DNA of 64,000 nt, taken from contig JAJCXM010000032.1 of NCBI GenBank assembly GCA_029263455.1, forward strand, positions 124,001 to 188,000, given 5' to 3'. This document shows positions 1 to 9,666 of the stretch, one piece after another (positions within the stretch are counted from its first letter, which is position 1; each line of letters begins with the position of its first letter). Under the pieces are notes generated by a model that saw only the letters and a program-made list of their open reading frames with translations, did no database searches and was not told the DNA's origin. Made by a program: the position numbers and the translations under genes. This DNA comes from Holophagae bacterium (GTDB taxonomy: Bacteria > Acidobacteriota > Holophagae > Acanthopleuribacterales > Acanthopleuribacteraceae).

Positions 1-1
1 G

Positions 2-706
2 CTGATCTCGCAGCGGCCCCAGCTAGTTCTGCCGCCGACGTTGTCGCGCGCGGATTTGGTTGCTACCTTAAATTCATTAACGCCGTCCCTTCAACGCGAT
101 ACCAGTTTTGATCTGCAATACCTAATTGATGAAATCACCCATCTCGAATACCACACCAAAAAGCCCCACCAAGTTGTGATGATGACGCCTCAGCTTACAG
201 ATGATTTGACCCAACTAGAGAGCCTGCTGCTTGAGTTACGTCGCACCGGTTTACAGGTCTACAATTTGGAGTTCCCTGATCCATTAAGAGTGGCAGATTC
301 TCGCAAGAGTTTGAAAGATCGTGCCATTCCGATGGAAACGATGAAGCCGGATACAGAATCCATTCGTGATAATTTTCAAGAGACGCGCAACACAAAGGTA
401 GGGTTTCGCATTTCTTTGGCGGAGAAAAAACTAAATCAGGCTCGCCGTGATCAGTTGACCAAAGAAGCTGCCGCTAGGTCGGCGTTTTCAGATCAGATTC
501 AACTTAGGACGGCTGGTCTGTGTATGAGGGCAGAGCCTGGACAAGAACGTCAAACGCTAAGTGAGTTCTTTAGGCATCTGACCCTTTGGTTTGATGCTCT
601 GACACACGTGCAATTGCCCGTAAACACCGATCCTGAAAGCTTAACGTTCCAAGTAGAACCCGGAACACAGGTCTATTGGACTTCCGTTCAGTGGACGGCA
701 AAGTAG
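2..706 (+). CDS. Partial protein, C-terminal part of a VWA/DUF58-like protein with a long tail
   Basis: The reading frame is open from base 2, so the true start lies upstream of the window; the first in-window start candidate is a TTG at 41. The first ~85 residues follow the pattern of the end of DUF58/VWA-type domains: a proline-rich LPP segment, a Thr/Asp-containing region that would hold the MIDAS threonine, a hydrophobic strand (VVMMTP), then a helix and a strand ending in a DP motif. About 140 further residues, charged and partly helical, do not resemble that family and are unexplained. DUF58 proteins often sit beside MoxR ATPases, but such a partner would be outside the window. The DUF58 assignment is a weak inference from pattern only; unknown function is the safe alternative. 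Confidence 0.5.
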   Translation: MISQRPQLVLPPTLSRADLVATLNSLTPSLQRDTSFDLQYLIDEITHLEYHTKKPHQVVMMTPQLTDDLTQLESLLLELRRTGLQVYNLEFPDPLRVADSRKSLKDRAIPMETMKPDTESIRDNFQETRNTKVGFRISLAEKKLNQARRDQLTKEAAARSAFSDQIQLRTAGLCMRAEPGQERQTLSEFFRHLTLWFDALTHVQLPVNTDPESLTFQVEPGTQVYWTSVQWTAK

Positions 707-828
707 TGACTTTAGTCTGGCATTGTTTTTGCCTTCAATTGTTTGTGCCTGTAAAGGGCCAAAATCGCCGACTCAATACAGGGCGAAATGGTTACTGTCT
801 CATCTAATCTTAGTTTGGGGAGTTCAAA

Positions 829-1431
829 ATGCGTTTCTTTTTGATAGCTATCTCGTTTTGTGGTTTATCCTTCGCCCAGTCGGCTCAATCCCATATGATG
901 AAAGCAAGAGCCGCCATCTGCGATAAGAATTATGCGGCGGCAAAAACCTCGTTGGATGCTGCTCTGGCGTCCGATCCTAACAATGCAGAGGCTCAATTAC
1001 TTTTTGTGGCGACGCTCTGTTACCAGAAAAAACAACCCGATGCCAAGACATTTGCTTCGTCTAAAACGGCTAGCGGGACATCGACTTTGCTAGATGCTCA
1101 AGTTGCCTTGTTCTCAAGAGACGTCTCGCTTGCCAAGGATATTCTAAATAAACGATTACAAAAGGGTGATGATTATTTGACACGCTACTTATTAGGCTAT
1201 AGCGGCGTATTGGAGCGTAAAACCGATGATGCTTTGAAACATTTAAAGCGTGCTTACGAATTAAATTCGTCCCATCCGGAGACGCTCTTTCTCTTAGGTG
1301 ATCTCTATCGCGCCAAGGATCAAGTTAGTGATGTAGCCATATACTGGTCAAAGTACCTTGAATTAGTGCTGCCTGGCAATGGCTGTTCGTCTTATGTTCA
1401 TGACTATCTGGCGAGGGCTGGAGGCCGATAA
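829..1431 (+). CDS. Secreted TPR-type protein
   Basis: This 200-residue protein begins with a short signal peptide (MRFFLIAISFCGLSFAQS) and is otherwise made of helical repeats of TPR type. One repeat lies near residues 25-60 (a DPNNAEAQLL turn) and another near 135-170 (SSHPETLFLLGDLYRAKD). The ATG is preceded by GGGGAGTT, a fair Shine-Dalgarno sequence. The stop codon directly abuts the TTG start of the TamB/Omp85 gene, so the two are surely co-transcribed. A periplasmic helper role for the large outer-membrane assembly protein next door is a reasonable inference from this tight linkage; nothing in the sequence proves it. Confidence 0.85.
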   Translation: MRFFLIAISFCGLSFAQSAQSHMMKARAAICDKNYAAAKTSLDAALASDPNNAEAQLLFVATLCYQKKQPDAKTFASSKTASGTSTLLDAQVALFSRDVSLAKDILNKRLQKGDDYLTRYLLGYSGVLERKTDDALKHLKRAYELNSSHPETLFLLGDLYRAKDQVSDVAIYWSKYLELVLPGNGCSSYVHDYLARAGGR

Positions 1432-4400
1432 TTGAAGAAAAGGTGGGTCATACTCGCCGCGATTGTTCTTACGATAGTCATCCTGCCGCATACGCCAATC
1501 GTGGAGCGATCTTTATTGAATCGGACGATCAAGGCTTTGCGCGAGTTGGGCATAGACCTTGAGGCAAAAGAGCTCCAGCTGAATCTGTTCAGGTTATCTG
1601 TACGCTTGACGTCGGTACAAATTTCGGGTCAAGGGTGGGCGGCCGATTGCGGCCACGTGTCAATCAATTTAGGGCGTGGAGTATTGACTGGACGCATTGA
1701 TGTTGACGAAATTGTCCTACGAAGCGGACAACTCAGATTGGATGACGCCTTATTTGAAGCGAACAATAAAGAGTCCACTAGTCTCCAGATTCCCAACATA
1801 CGATTAGGCCGCTTGCAGGTTGACGATTTCTCTTTCGGTGCCCAAGGCAAAGTAGTCGAAACGTCCGTAACGGCCGATGATCTGTCTATCCTTCGAGATA
1901 ATGCCCATCTAATTTTTCGGGCTGCAGCAGACAAAGTTAAGCTAGCCAATTTGGAACTCGCAGAAGTATCCATTGCACTTGATTTGGATACGGACGATTT
2001 CTCCAATTTCACAAACATCCAACTCACAACTCAAACAGCTCAATCTCAAATATCTATCGCTGGTGATGCCGACCTTCGGGAGCGTGAATTCCAATTACGT
2101 ATTACGTCTTCTGTGGGCCCTGACCTCTTTGACTATCCCGAGCCGGTTAACTTCAACATGGTCGTCGAGAATGAGATGGGTCATTGGCGGGCGCTAAGTA
2201 AAGTTGTGGCCATGGACCAAACTTGGCCGCTTGAGGCACACGGAGAGGCCCAGCTATCGATGACGCCACAAACCGATGTTCAGTTTAGGCTTGGGGATAT
2301 CGCAGTGGGGGAAGGCTGGGTTGAGTGGGATGGGACATCTCTCAAAACAAGTTATCAGGTGGAAATCGATGCATTGAAACTGGAACCGCGTATTGAACAG
2401 GCGGGCATCTCGGATTTGTTATTGCACGGTACTTTTCAAATGAGCGATGACTGGGAATTAGTGGCAAAAGTGCAAGGCAATGGGCGAGCTAAGCTAAATG
2501 CATCCGCATTCATGACAAGCGCAGGTTCTAGGTTGGTAAATTTGAACTATGGCTACCAAGATGTGAGCGCGGTGGGTTGGTTTGATCAAAACAATGAAGG
2601 TTTTGTCGACATCCGATTGGGTTCTGACCTCTTTTTGCGTCCTTGGCTGGGAGACCAAGTTCAATTTGATCGAGCGGAGTTAGGTCTCGAGGCAAAATGG
2701 GCAGATGGTTCGGCCAAGATCCAGCGAAGCAGCGGCCTAATTCGTCATTTGGTCATTCAAAATGAGGACCTAGGTGATGTTAGGGTCAGGGCTGCAGGCG
2801 ATCTGAAGGCCTTAGCATTTGAGGCGTATACAGAGAATAAGCAAATTGATTTGGAAGGAGTGGTGGATCTGCTCCAGATGGAACTTACAGATGGTTGTCT
2901 TTCACTCTCTTCTTTTGTAGTAAATCAGTCTCCAATTCCAGCCGTTTTTGACGCGAACGTTCGTATTCGAGGACCATTCAATCAGCTTGAAGTTGGCGGT
3001 ATGCTGGCTGCTGAATTCAATGCAGGTGGATTAGAAGGTTATGCTGTAACTAGCTTGGAAATGTCTAAGCAAGTCTTGTATGGCAGGCACGTTGATATTC
3101 GTTACGGGCCTGTACGAGTCATTGGCCACGGTTCATTTGCGTCTCTGGACCAATGGTCGGCAGAAGGTGTCCTACATAGTCAACATGGTGACCTGATGTT
3201 GGATTCTGGGCCCATTGGCTTACCCATCGTTGATTTGGCATTCAGGGCTAATGCTAACGAAGTGTCGGCAGACGTGAATCTAATAGATCAACAAATAGCC
3301 GTAGGTGAACATGTCATCAATCTTGGTGGTGATGTGACTATTCCAATTAGGGTTGCCCTGAAGGAACCGTTGGCCTTGGACGTTAACCAACCCTTTGATG
3401 TAGCGGGAATATCTGTTTATGGCCTTCACGTTGAAATGACGGGAGATGAGACTCAAATAGAAGCGGACTTGATGTTAAACAGTTGGTCAAAGACCCTGGC
3501 GTCGTTAGCCATTGAAATCCCTTCAGAGTTAGACCTGTTCCAGTCTTCAATTAGCCTAAGCGTGTCTTTACCCGCAAATCGGGCACCTGAAATCTGTGTC
3601 AGTTACGGCGAATTGAATGGCGCATGGGATGGCCAACCCATCACGTTGTCCGACATAAATGCGTCATATCAAGATGATTTGAACGTTGAAACCTTGCGTG
3701 CCAATACGGCTGGCCTGAAACTGAACTGTTTTGCGGGCCCTGCGACTCGCGATTGGCCTAAACCTAGCCCTAGGTTTGGCAGCGACGAATTGGATTGTCA
3801 CTGCACGGTTGACCTAACAGACGAAATCGCACTTAATGAGACCTTGGCGTATTGGGAATTGCCTCTAAAAGCAAATAAATTAGCGGCTGAGATTGAGTTG
3901 GTCTCTGATCTTTCCTTTACGCGTCCGCGATTTGCACTCTGGCTAGATGAATTTAAGGGTTCGTACGAAGCGTCCTCTGTTACCGTCGATCAATTGGCCG
4001 TGGCTTATGACGGGCAATGGCATGCCAATGATGGCTTAATCCTATTTGATAAGTTACCTATTAGTTTGGCGGTCGAAGCCGATGGCTTACATGTGAGATC
4101 GGTTTTGGGTGTGACTCAACTTCAAGAGTTTGCACCGGAATTATTAGGTGATGCGCTCTTTTGGATTGATGTTCGTGTGCCGCCGCTGGACCAACAAGAC
4201 CATCTCCAAGCGGAGTTTCGTCAATTGGTAGGCTCCCTTTTTCATCCCGAACCCTGGATGGAAATCCAAGGTGCTTATTTACAACTTGAAAAAAAGGGAC
4301 CTGATTTCAGGCTCCAAGACTCGAAGGTAGAAGTTAACGGCGCACTAGTCGCATTATCTGGCGCGGGCTCTTTTCGCGATGATCAGTTGAATTGGCACGT

Positions 4401-7400
4401 ATCCGCTTACGGTGAATCGGTGCCGCTTACATATGGCGACTTTTTTGGTCTCACCGATTTGGCCATTATGGTTCAAAAACCGAATCAAGGGCGGGCGGTC
4501 CTTCGTGGTGAGGTGAGTACCCGTGATGGCTATTACACTCCAAGCCAGTCGCTAGAGAGTTTCATCCGCGACATGATTGAAGAGACACCGGCAATCTATT
4601 TTCCCGATCCTGTCTTGGACAGTGTCGACCTTCAATTGCTGGTAAAGACGGCGTCACCTTTGATCGTCGAACACGATCTCGGATTTGTGATTATGGAGAG
4701 TCCCGACCTGATGATTCTTGGGACATTGGCATCGCCTGATTTGACCTCCGGAACCATTTTCATCAATGAAGGTAGTGAAATAAATGTAGGACGCGAAACC
4801 TACGTTTTTCGAGAAAGCCAAATCCAATTTCATGCCAATCGTCCCGGTGAACCCTATTTACAAGTCTTTTTGGAGTACGGTGAGTTTGATGACCGTCAAC
4901 CCATTCAGCTATTGGGTTATATGTCTGACTTAGAAGGGGATACGTCTTCAGATGGTCTGACAGATTTGGTGGCGAGCTATTTGTTAGGTCATGTCACTTC
5001 TGCGGTCAGTCTTGAGAGTGAGCAAAACGAGCAGATATTTGACCGCTCATTCTCGATCGTTTTTACTCAGCCATTACACGATAAATTGATTAGCCGAGTT
5101 GCCGTGCCCATCGATGACCCCTCGCGACAACGAATCGAACTAGGCGTGGGTCCCTATTTCGAAAGTTATGCGTCAGCTGTTTACGAAGAAAACACGCTCA
5201 CCTACGATGTACGACGCCGGCAGAAACTAGGATTACCTGCCCATCAACCGCCACGAATTGAAAAGATTCAATGGTTAGCGGAAGTGACAAGGGAAATAAA
5301 ACGTAAACTTGGAATTCGAAAAGGCGACGTATTTTCGGAAACCTATTTGAGAAGGGCGCGCCTGCGTTTAAACCGTCACTTTATTAAACACGGATACCTC
5401 AACGCCAACGTCGATATCACATTTGATGACGGAATTATGGATGTGTCCGTGAAACCGGGGCCTAAAACGGAGATCATCATCGATGGTTTGGTGCTTGAAA
5501 AAAAACAGCTGCCGGAAATGTATCGAATCGTTAAGCAAAGTGGAGATGCGGCTTCTCGCAGGTTACAGCTATGGATGGAACAGACGGCGATCCGGACAGG
5601 CTTCAGATCGGCTCAAGTTGAAGTTATGCAAAGTGGTCACTTATGGCGGGTGAAAGTGACAACCGGTGAGCCGGTAGGACGAATTGATATTCAATTTGGC
5701 GATGCAAATAAACTACTGGCATCGCTTGTCGAAAAACAAGAACGCGCAAAAACATTCCTCGTTGAGTACCTAGTGGCGCCTTCACGATCTGAGGCGTTGT
5801 TGCGTGCGCGCCTGGCCGCGCAAGGCTATGTTCAACCTAAAATTGAAAGAGGACGATTTACAGGTCCCCTTAAATATGAAATTCCAATCAGCCTCGGGCC
5901 AAAAGCGCTTCTGAAAGAGATCATTCCTGGCGAGGGTTCTGAACCCTTGCCCAAAGGAATCACAGAACGCTGGAGCGGCCAGTCATTTAGTTACGACAAC
6001 CTGAAGTCACTGACCGAACAACTTGATTCAGCGCGGCGCCGTGATCAACGAGTCAGTGTTGCGCCCCGTCAAGTTGAAAGCGATGTCGTGATCGAGATCA
6101 AGATCAGTACTACCGCTGAATCGGTGTTCCGTGACCTGTCTATCGAAGGCGACGATCGCATTGACAAGAAAAAACTGTCACGTTTCTTTCGTCCCAAGAA
6201 TGGATTATTTACCCAATCTTCGTTGATTAAGTCGCAAGAGGAGCTGATCAAGACTGGCAGTTATCGGGCTGTGCGTATCATGAGCGAACAAGAATCGGCG
6301 CATATTGTGCTTGAAGAACGTAACCGCTGGGACTTTGAGTATGGCCTAGCCATCAACGAGTATGAAGAACCGACTTTGGTTGCCCAGTTTCGAGATAATA
6401 TGTTTGGAAGCCGCGTCAATACCTTTTCGGTCCGTGGCGAACGGGGACCAACTCAGCGTTCTGTGTCGGCACAGGCCCTCTTCCGACGTATCCTTAACAG
6501 CCCTTTCAATTTTTATTTATTGGGCGGTTGGGACCGCTCCACTCGGGACGACAATCCCGACGAATTTCAACCTCCGCTTCAAATTGAAATTCAGCGGCGT
6601 TTTGTTTTCCCAGAGTCCTACACGGCGAGTTCCGAAATTCGCTATCCCATCTCACAACGGAGCGAGCTAACTTTAGGCGCTGAGTACAAACGCATCATTC
6701 AACATGAACAGGTCATCTTCTTTTTCGAACCATTCGATTATGTGGAAGGTCAGCCGCTTGATGCAAATGACATTACTGAGATCGTTAACTCTACTTCTAA
6801 TATTGACCTTACACCCCTTAAGTTCTCATGGTCATACCGCGATCTGGATAACAAGAGTAATCCTCGTTCAGGCTTTTTGCTGCGCTTCGGATTGGAACAT
6901 TACATCCAGGTGTTGGGCAGCGAAAATGCAGTTAATGGTACGCGTGTTAATGGAGCATGGACGCTGTTTAAGAGCGGTCGTCGATGGTTATGGCAGCAGC
7001 GATATAAGCTTGGCTTTTATCGTCCAAAAAATTCGATCCCAGATGCCTTCAGTGATCAACGCGACCCGCTCCTGTTCTATTTAGGCGGTCCAACCACGTT
7101 GCGCGGTTACAGTCAGGACTCGTTGGGACCATTCTCTGGCGATGGTGAACGGATCGTAGGTGGTGAGGCTATGCTGTTTGCCAGCCACGAACTTGCCTAC
7201 GATATCGGTTGGCAGGACTTATCCATTAGCGGATTTGTGGATGCCGGTCGTGTTTGGAAAGACTACGATAATGTCGACTTCAGTAAGATTTCGGTTTCAA
7301 CAGGCGTTGGACTAGGTTGGGACAGTGCGATTGGTCATTTACAATTTGATTGGGCTTTTAGAGTACAAGAATATTTACCTGATGATTTGGTACTCAAAGC

Positions 7401-7440
7401 AACGAAGGACTGGCATTTTAGGTATGGCCGGACCTTTTAA
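1432..7440 (+). CDS. TamB-TamA (Omp85) fusion protein, outer-membrane/envelope assembly
   Basis: A single 2002-residue protein combines two normally separate partners. Residues 1-25 form an inner-membrane anchor. Residues ~40-1100 are repetitive beta-rich AsmA/TamB-like sequence. Residues ~1100-1190 match the conserved TamB C-terminal region (INVGRETYVFRESQIQF, then a DLVASYLLG stretch). From ~1275 there are POTRA-like domains, with another near 1560-1620. Residues ~1630-2002 look like an Omp85 beta-barrel, with the GGPTTLRGYS motif (RGY) near 1886 and a final phenylalanine typical of outer-membrane barrels. TamB bridges inner and outer membranes and TamA is its Omp85 partner, so the fusion is mechanistically sensible. 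The TTG start follows GGAGG at seven-base spacing and abuts the previous stop. No frameshift or stop is seen across 6 kb. Confidence 0.88.
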   Translation: MKKRWVILAAIVLTIVILPHTPIVERSLLNRTIKALRELGIDLEAKELQLNLFRLSVRLTSVQISGQGWAADCGHVSINLGRGVLTGRIDVDEIVLRSGQLRLDDALFEANNKESTSLQIPNIRLGRLQVDDFSFGAQGKVVETSVTADDLSILRDNAHLIFRAAADKVKLANLELAEVSIALDLDTDDFSNFTNIQLTTQTAQSQISIAGDADLREREFQLRITSSVGPDLFDYPEPVNFNMVVENEMGHWRALSKVVAMDQTWPLEAHGEAQLSMTPQTDVQFRLGDIAVGEGWVEWDGTSLKTSYQVEIDALKLEPRIEQAGISDLLLHGTFQMSDDWELVAKVQGNGRAKLNASAFMTSAGSRLVNLNYGYQDVSAVGWFDQNNEGFVDIRLGSDLFLRPWLGDQVQFDRAELGLEAKWADGSAKIQRSSGLIRHLVIQNEDLGDVRVRAAGDLKALAFEAYTENKQIDLEGVVDLLQMELTDGCLSLSSFVVNQSPIPAVFDANVRIRGPFNQLEVGGMLAAEFNAGGLEGYAVTSLEMSKQVLYGRHVDIRYGPVRVIGHGSFASLDQWSAEGVLHSQHGDLMLDSGPIGLPIVDLAFRANANEVSADVNLIDQQIAVGEHVINLGGDVTIPIRVALKEPLALDVNQPFDVAGISVYGLHVEMTGDETQIEADLMLNSWSKTLASLAIEIPSELDLFQSSISLSVSLPANRAPEICVSYGELNGAWDGQPITLSDINASYQDDLNVETLRANTAGLKLNCFAGPATRDWPKPSPRFGSDELDCHCTVDLTDEIALNETLAYWELPLKANKLAAEIELVSDLSFTRPRFALWLDEFKGSYEASSVTVDQLAVAYDGQWHANDGLILFDKLPISLAVEADGLHVRSVLGVTQLQEFAPELLGDALFWIDVRVPPLDQQDHLQAEFRQLVGSLFHPEPWMEIQGAYLQLEKKGPDFRLQDSKVEVNGALVALSGAGSFRDDQLNWHVSAYGESVPLTYGDFFGLTDLAIMVQKPNQGRAVLRGEVSTRDGYYTPSQSLESFIRDMIEETPAIYFPDPVLDSVDLQLLVKTASPLIVEHDLGFVIMESPDLMILGTLASPDLTSGTIFINEGSEINVGRETYVFRESQIQFHANRPGEPYLQVFLEYGEFDDRQPIQLLGYMSDLEGDTSSDGLTDLVASYLLGHVTSAVSLESEQNEQIFDRSFSIVFTQPLHDKLISRVAVPIDDPSRQRIELGVGPYFESYASAVYEENTLTYDVRRRQKLGLPAHQPPRIEKIQWLAEVTREIKRKLGIRKGDVFSETYLRRARLRLNRHFIKHGYLNANVDITFDDGIMDVSVKPGPKTEIIIDGLVLEKKQLPEMYRIVKQSGDAASRRLQLWMEQTAIRTGFRSAQVEVMQSGHLWRVKVTTGEPVGRIDIQFGDANKLLASLVEKQERAKTFLVEYLVAPSRSEALLRARLAAQGYVQPKIERGRFTGPLKYEIPISLGPKALLKEIIPGEGSEPLPKGITERWSGQSFSYDNLKSLTEQLDSARRRDQRVSVAPRQVESDVVIEIKISTTAESVFRDLSIEGDDRIDKKKLSRFFRPKNGLFTQSSLIKSQEELIKTGSYRAVRIMSEQESAHIVLEERNRWDFEYGLAINEYEEPTLVAQFRDNMFGSRVNTFSVRGERGPTQRSVSAQALFRRILNSPFNFYLLGGWDRSTRDDNPDEFQPPLQIEIQRRFVFPESYTASSEIRYPISQRSELTLGAEYKRIIQHEQVIFFFEPFDYVEGQPLDANDITEIVNSTSNIDLTPLKFSWSYRDLDNKSNPRSGFLLRFGLEHYIQVLGSENAVNGTRVNGAWTLFKSGRRWLWQQRYKLGFYRPKNSIPDAFSDQRDPLLFYLGGPTTLRGYSQDSLGPFSGDGERIVGGEAMLFASHELAYDIGWQDLSISGFVDAGRVWKDYDNVDFSKISVSTGVGLGWDSAIGHLQFDWAFRVQEYLPDDLVLKATKDWHFRYGRTF

Positions 7441-7617
7441 AGTGCTAGTTAGGCACCTCAGGGATAGACATCATCAAGGGATTTTGTTGGTTTTTGTCTA
7501 GCGCTTTCCAGTGATTGTTGCGACCCAACGCGTGATTTGCCCGGTTGTATAGTGTATCTTTACTGGCGCTGTGCATAGGTCTAATCAAATGCGGCCAAAT
7601 TCTATGTTGAGGTATTC

Positions 7618-9567
7618 ATGATTTCCGTTGTCAATTTAGCCAAGCGATATGGTGCTCAAGTTCTTTTTGAGGACGTTAGTTTGCGCTTCGATCCGGGGAA
7701 ACGATACGGCATAGTTGGCGCGAACGGAGCTGGTAAATCTACGTTCTTGCGGCTGTTGACCGGGGAAGAGTACGCAGATAAGGGCGAAATTAATCTTCCA
7801 TCAACCATTCGGATTGGCACCATGAATCAAGACCATTTTGCCTTTGAAGACTGGCAAATATCTGATGTCGTCATGCTTGGCAAGAAGGAGCTGGGTGAAG
7901 CAGTTCGAGAAAAGGAACGCTTGCTTCACGATCCCCATTCGGATCCCATGAAAATTGCTGAAATGGAGATGGTTATCGCGGATCATGATGGCTATGTTGC
8001 GGAAGCCCAAATTGCCGAAATTCTGACCGGTTTGGGTATACCGGACGACAGACACTTTGAGCCCATGTCCATATTGTCAGGGGGCTACAAGCTACGAGTA
8101 CTTTTAGCTCAAGTTCTTTTTAGCGATCCTGATGTCCTGTTGCTCGACGAACCGACCAACCACTTGGACATATTGTCTATTCGTTGGCTGGAACAATTTC
8201 TCTGCCAGCGACCCGGCACCGTGATGATCGTTTCCCATGACCGCTCCTTCTTGAATAGTGTGTGCACCCACATTGCGGATGTTGATTATCAAACAATCAG
8301 GGTCTATAAGGGCAATTACGATGGTTTTTTGGCGGCCAAAGAGGCCGATGACACACAGCGTCAACAAGAGGCTGAAAAAGCCGAAAAGAGAATTGATGAG
8401 TTGCAACAATTTGTGACCAAGTTTAAGGCCAAGGCCACCAAGGCAAGGCAGGCGCAAAGTAAGTCCCGCATGATTGAACGTATGGAAAAGGACCTGAGTG
8501 AACCGCTTTACAGCTCCAGGATATTTCCGCGCATAAAGTTTGAACCCATCAGGCCACCTGGCAAATCAGTTCTCGAAATAACTGATCTCAGTAAGTCCTA
8601 TGGTGAGCATAAGGTGCTGTCTAATTTGCATTTACGTGTACATCGTGGTGATAAGTTAGCCATTATCGGGCCCAACGGAGTTGGAAAGTCGACGTTACTC
8701 AAAATACTGATGGACCATATGCAGGCCGATGCCGGAGAAGTAACCTGGGGGCACGAAACCCACCCCTCCTATTTTGCTCAAGACCATCATGCAGAAATCA
8801 AAGACAATACCTCACCCTACGAATGGCTCTACCAGTTTGCGCCCGGGGAATCGATAGGCGTCATTCGCGGAACCTTAGGCAACGTGCTCTTTTCTGGCGA
8901 TGATGTACACAAATCGACAGCAGCTCTGTCGGGCGGCGAATGCGCCCGTCTCATCATTGCCAAAATGATGCTACTCAAAGGCAACGTGTTGGTACTGGAT
9001 GAGCCGACAAACCATTTGGACATGGAATCCATTGAAAGCCTGGTGGATGCCCTAATTGAGTTTGACGGTACGATTCTGTTGGTCAGCCATAATCGTTATG
9101 TGGTTGAGAAGTTGGCCACCAGAGTATTGGAGCTCAAACCCGACGGTTTTGATTTTTTCGATGGCAGTTACGTTGAATTCATCGATAAGGTGGGCATCGA
9201 TCATTTGGCCTATCAAGTCGATCAAGGTGAAAAATCCAACGATCGCAAACCAGCAAAAAACGACCGCAAACAGCAAAAGCTGGCCTCGGTGGCGCAACGA
9301 AAGGCCTACCGGCAAGAGGCAAAAGAGGCACTCGACGAAATCGCGCTATTAGAGGATCAAATCTCCGCTTTCGAAAAAGAAATAGCAACGATTGACGATC
9401 AGTTTTCGGATCCGGTCTATTTTGCGCGCACCGCGCCGGACGAGGTCCGCCGCATGAACGACAAAAAGAAGCAGCAACAAACAGATTTGGATAGTGCGCT
9501 GTTACGCTGGACAGAGCTTCAGGAACAGGTAGAGGAGCTCAAGTCAAGCCACCAAATCCACGACTAA
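7618..9567 (+). CDS. ABC-F family ATPase (ribosome-associated type)
   Basis: This 649-residue cytoplasmic protein has two complete ABC ATPase domains and no membrane segment, the ABC-F layout. Walker A motifs are GANGAGKST near 39 and GPNGVGKST near 350. Signatures are LSGGYK and LSGGEC, and each domain has LLDEPTNHLD or VLDEPTNHLD. Between them is a charged linker (~240-310), as in the P-site tRNA interaction motif region of this family. A C-terminal charged coiled coil (~540-649) resembles that of Uup- or YheS-like members. ABC-F proteins act on stalled or initiating ribosomes; which subfamily this belongs to cannot be settled by eye. GAGG lies five bases before the ATG. It precedes dnaK in the same direction but dnaK has its own promoter. 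Confidence 0.93.
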   Translation: MISVVNLAKRYGAQVLFEDVSLRFDPGKRYGIVGANGAGKSTFLRLLTGEEYADKGEINLPSTIRIGTMNQDHFAFEDWQISDVVMLGKKELGEAVREKERLLHDPHSDPMKIAEMEMVIADHDGYVAEAQIAEILTGLGIPDDRHFEPMSILSGGYKLRVLLAQVLFSDPDVLLLDEPTNHLDILSIRWLEQFLCQRPGTVMIVSHDRSFLNSVCTHIADVDYQTIRVYKGNYDGFLAAKEADDTQRQQEAEKAEKRIDELQQFVTKFKAKATKARQAQSKSRMIERMEKDLSEPLYSSRIFPRIKFEPIRPPGKSVLEITDLSKSYGEHKVLSNLHLRVHRGDKLAIIGPNGVGKSTLLKILMDHMQADAGEVTWGHETHPSYFAQDHHAEIKDNTSPYEWLYQFAPGESIGVIRGTLGNVLFSGDDVHKSTAALSGGECARLIIAKMMLLKGNVLVLDEPTNHLDMESIESLVDALIEFDGTILLVSHNRYVVEKLATRVLELKPDGFDFFDGSYVEFIDKVGIDHLAYQVDQGEKSNDRKPAKNDRKQQKLASVAQRKAYRQEAKEALDEIALLEDQISAFEKEIATIDDQFSDPVYFARTAPDEVRRMNDKKKQQQTDLDSALLRWTELQEQVEELKSSHQIHD

Positions 9568-9592
9568 CTTGATAGTCCCACTGTAATAAAAA

Positions 9593-9613
9593 CTTGACAA
9601 TCCGCGACTCATA
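9593..9613 (+). promoter_or_regulatory. HAIR-like HspR operator at the dnaK promoter
   Basis: The HAIR consensus bound by HspR is CTTGAGT-N7-ACTCAAG. Here CTTGACA is followed by seven bases and ACTCATA, giving five matches in each half-site with exact spacing. The left half overlaps a perfect -35 hexamer, so a bound repressor would block polymerase. An HspR-like gene lies 3.2 kb downstream in the same cluster. The site is seen directly; regulation by HspR is inferred. Confidence 0.7.
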
Positions 9614-9622
9614 TTCTATTTT
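9594..9622 (+). promoter_or_regulatory. dnaK sigma-70-type promoter
   Basis: A consensus -35 hexamer TTGACA (9594-9599) is followed by a 17-base spacer and a -10 candidate TATTTT (9617-9622, four of six). The start codon of dnaK is 45 bases downstream of the -10. The HAIR-like operator overlaps the -35, consistent with repressor-controlled heat induction rather than an alternative-sigma promoter. Confidence 0.7.
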
Positions 9623-9666
9623 TGTGGCTGTACAAAAACGATGTCGCCGCATCAGGAGGATCGACA

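Noticed and set aside
9622-9666. Longer dnaK start at TTG 9622
   Set aside because: It coincides with the -10 element, adds 15 residues foreign to DnaK, and the ATG at 9667 has a strong AGGAGG.
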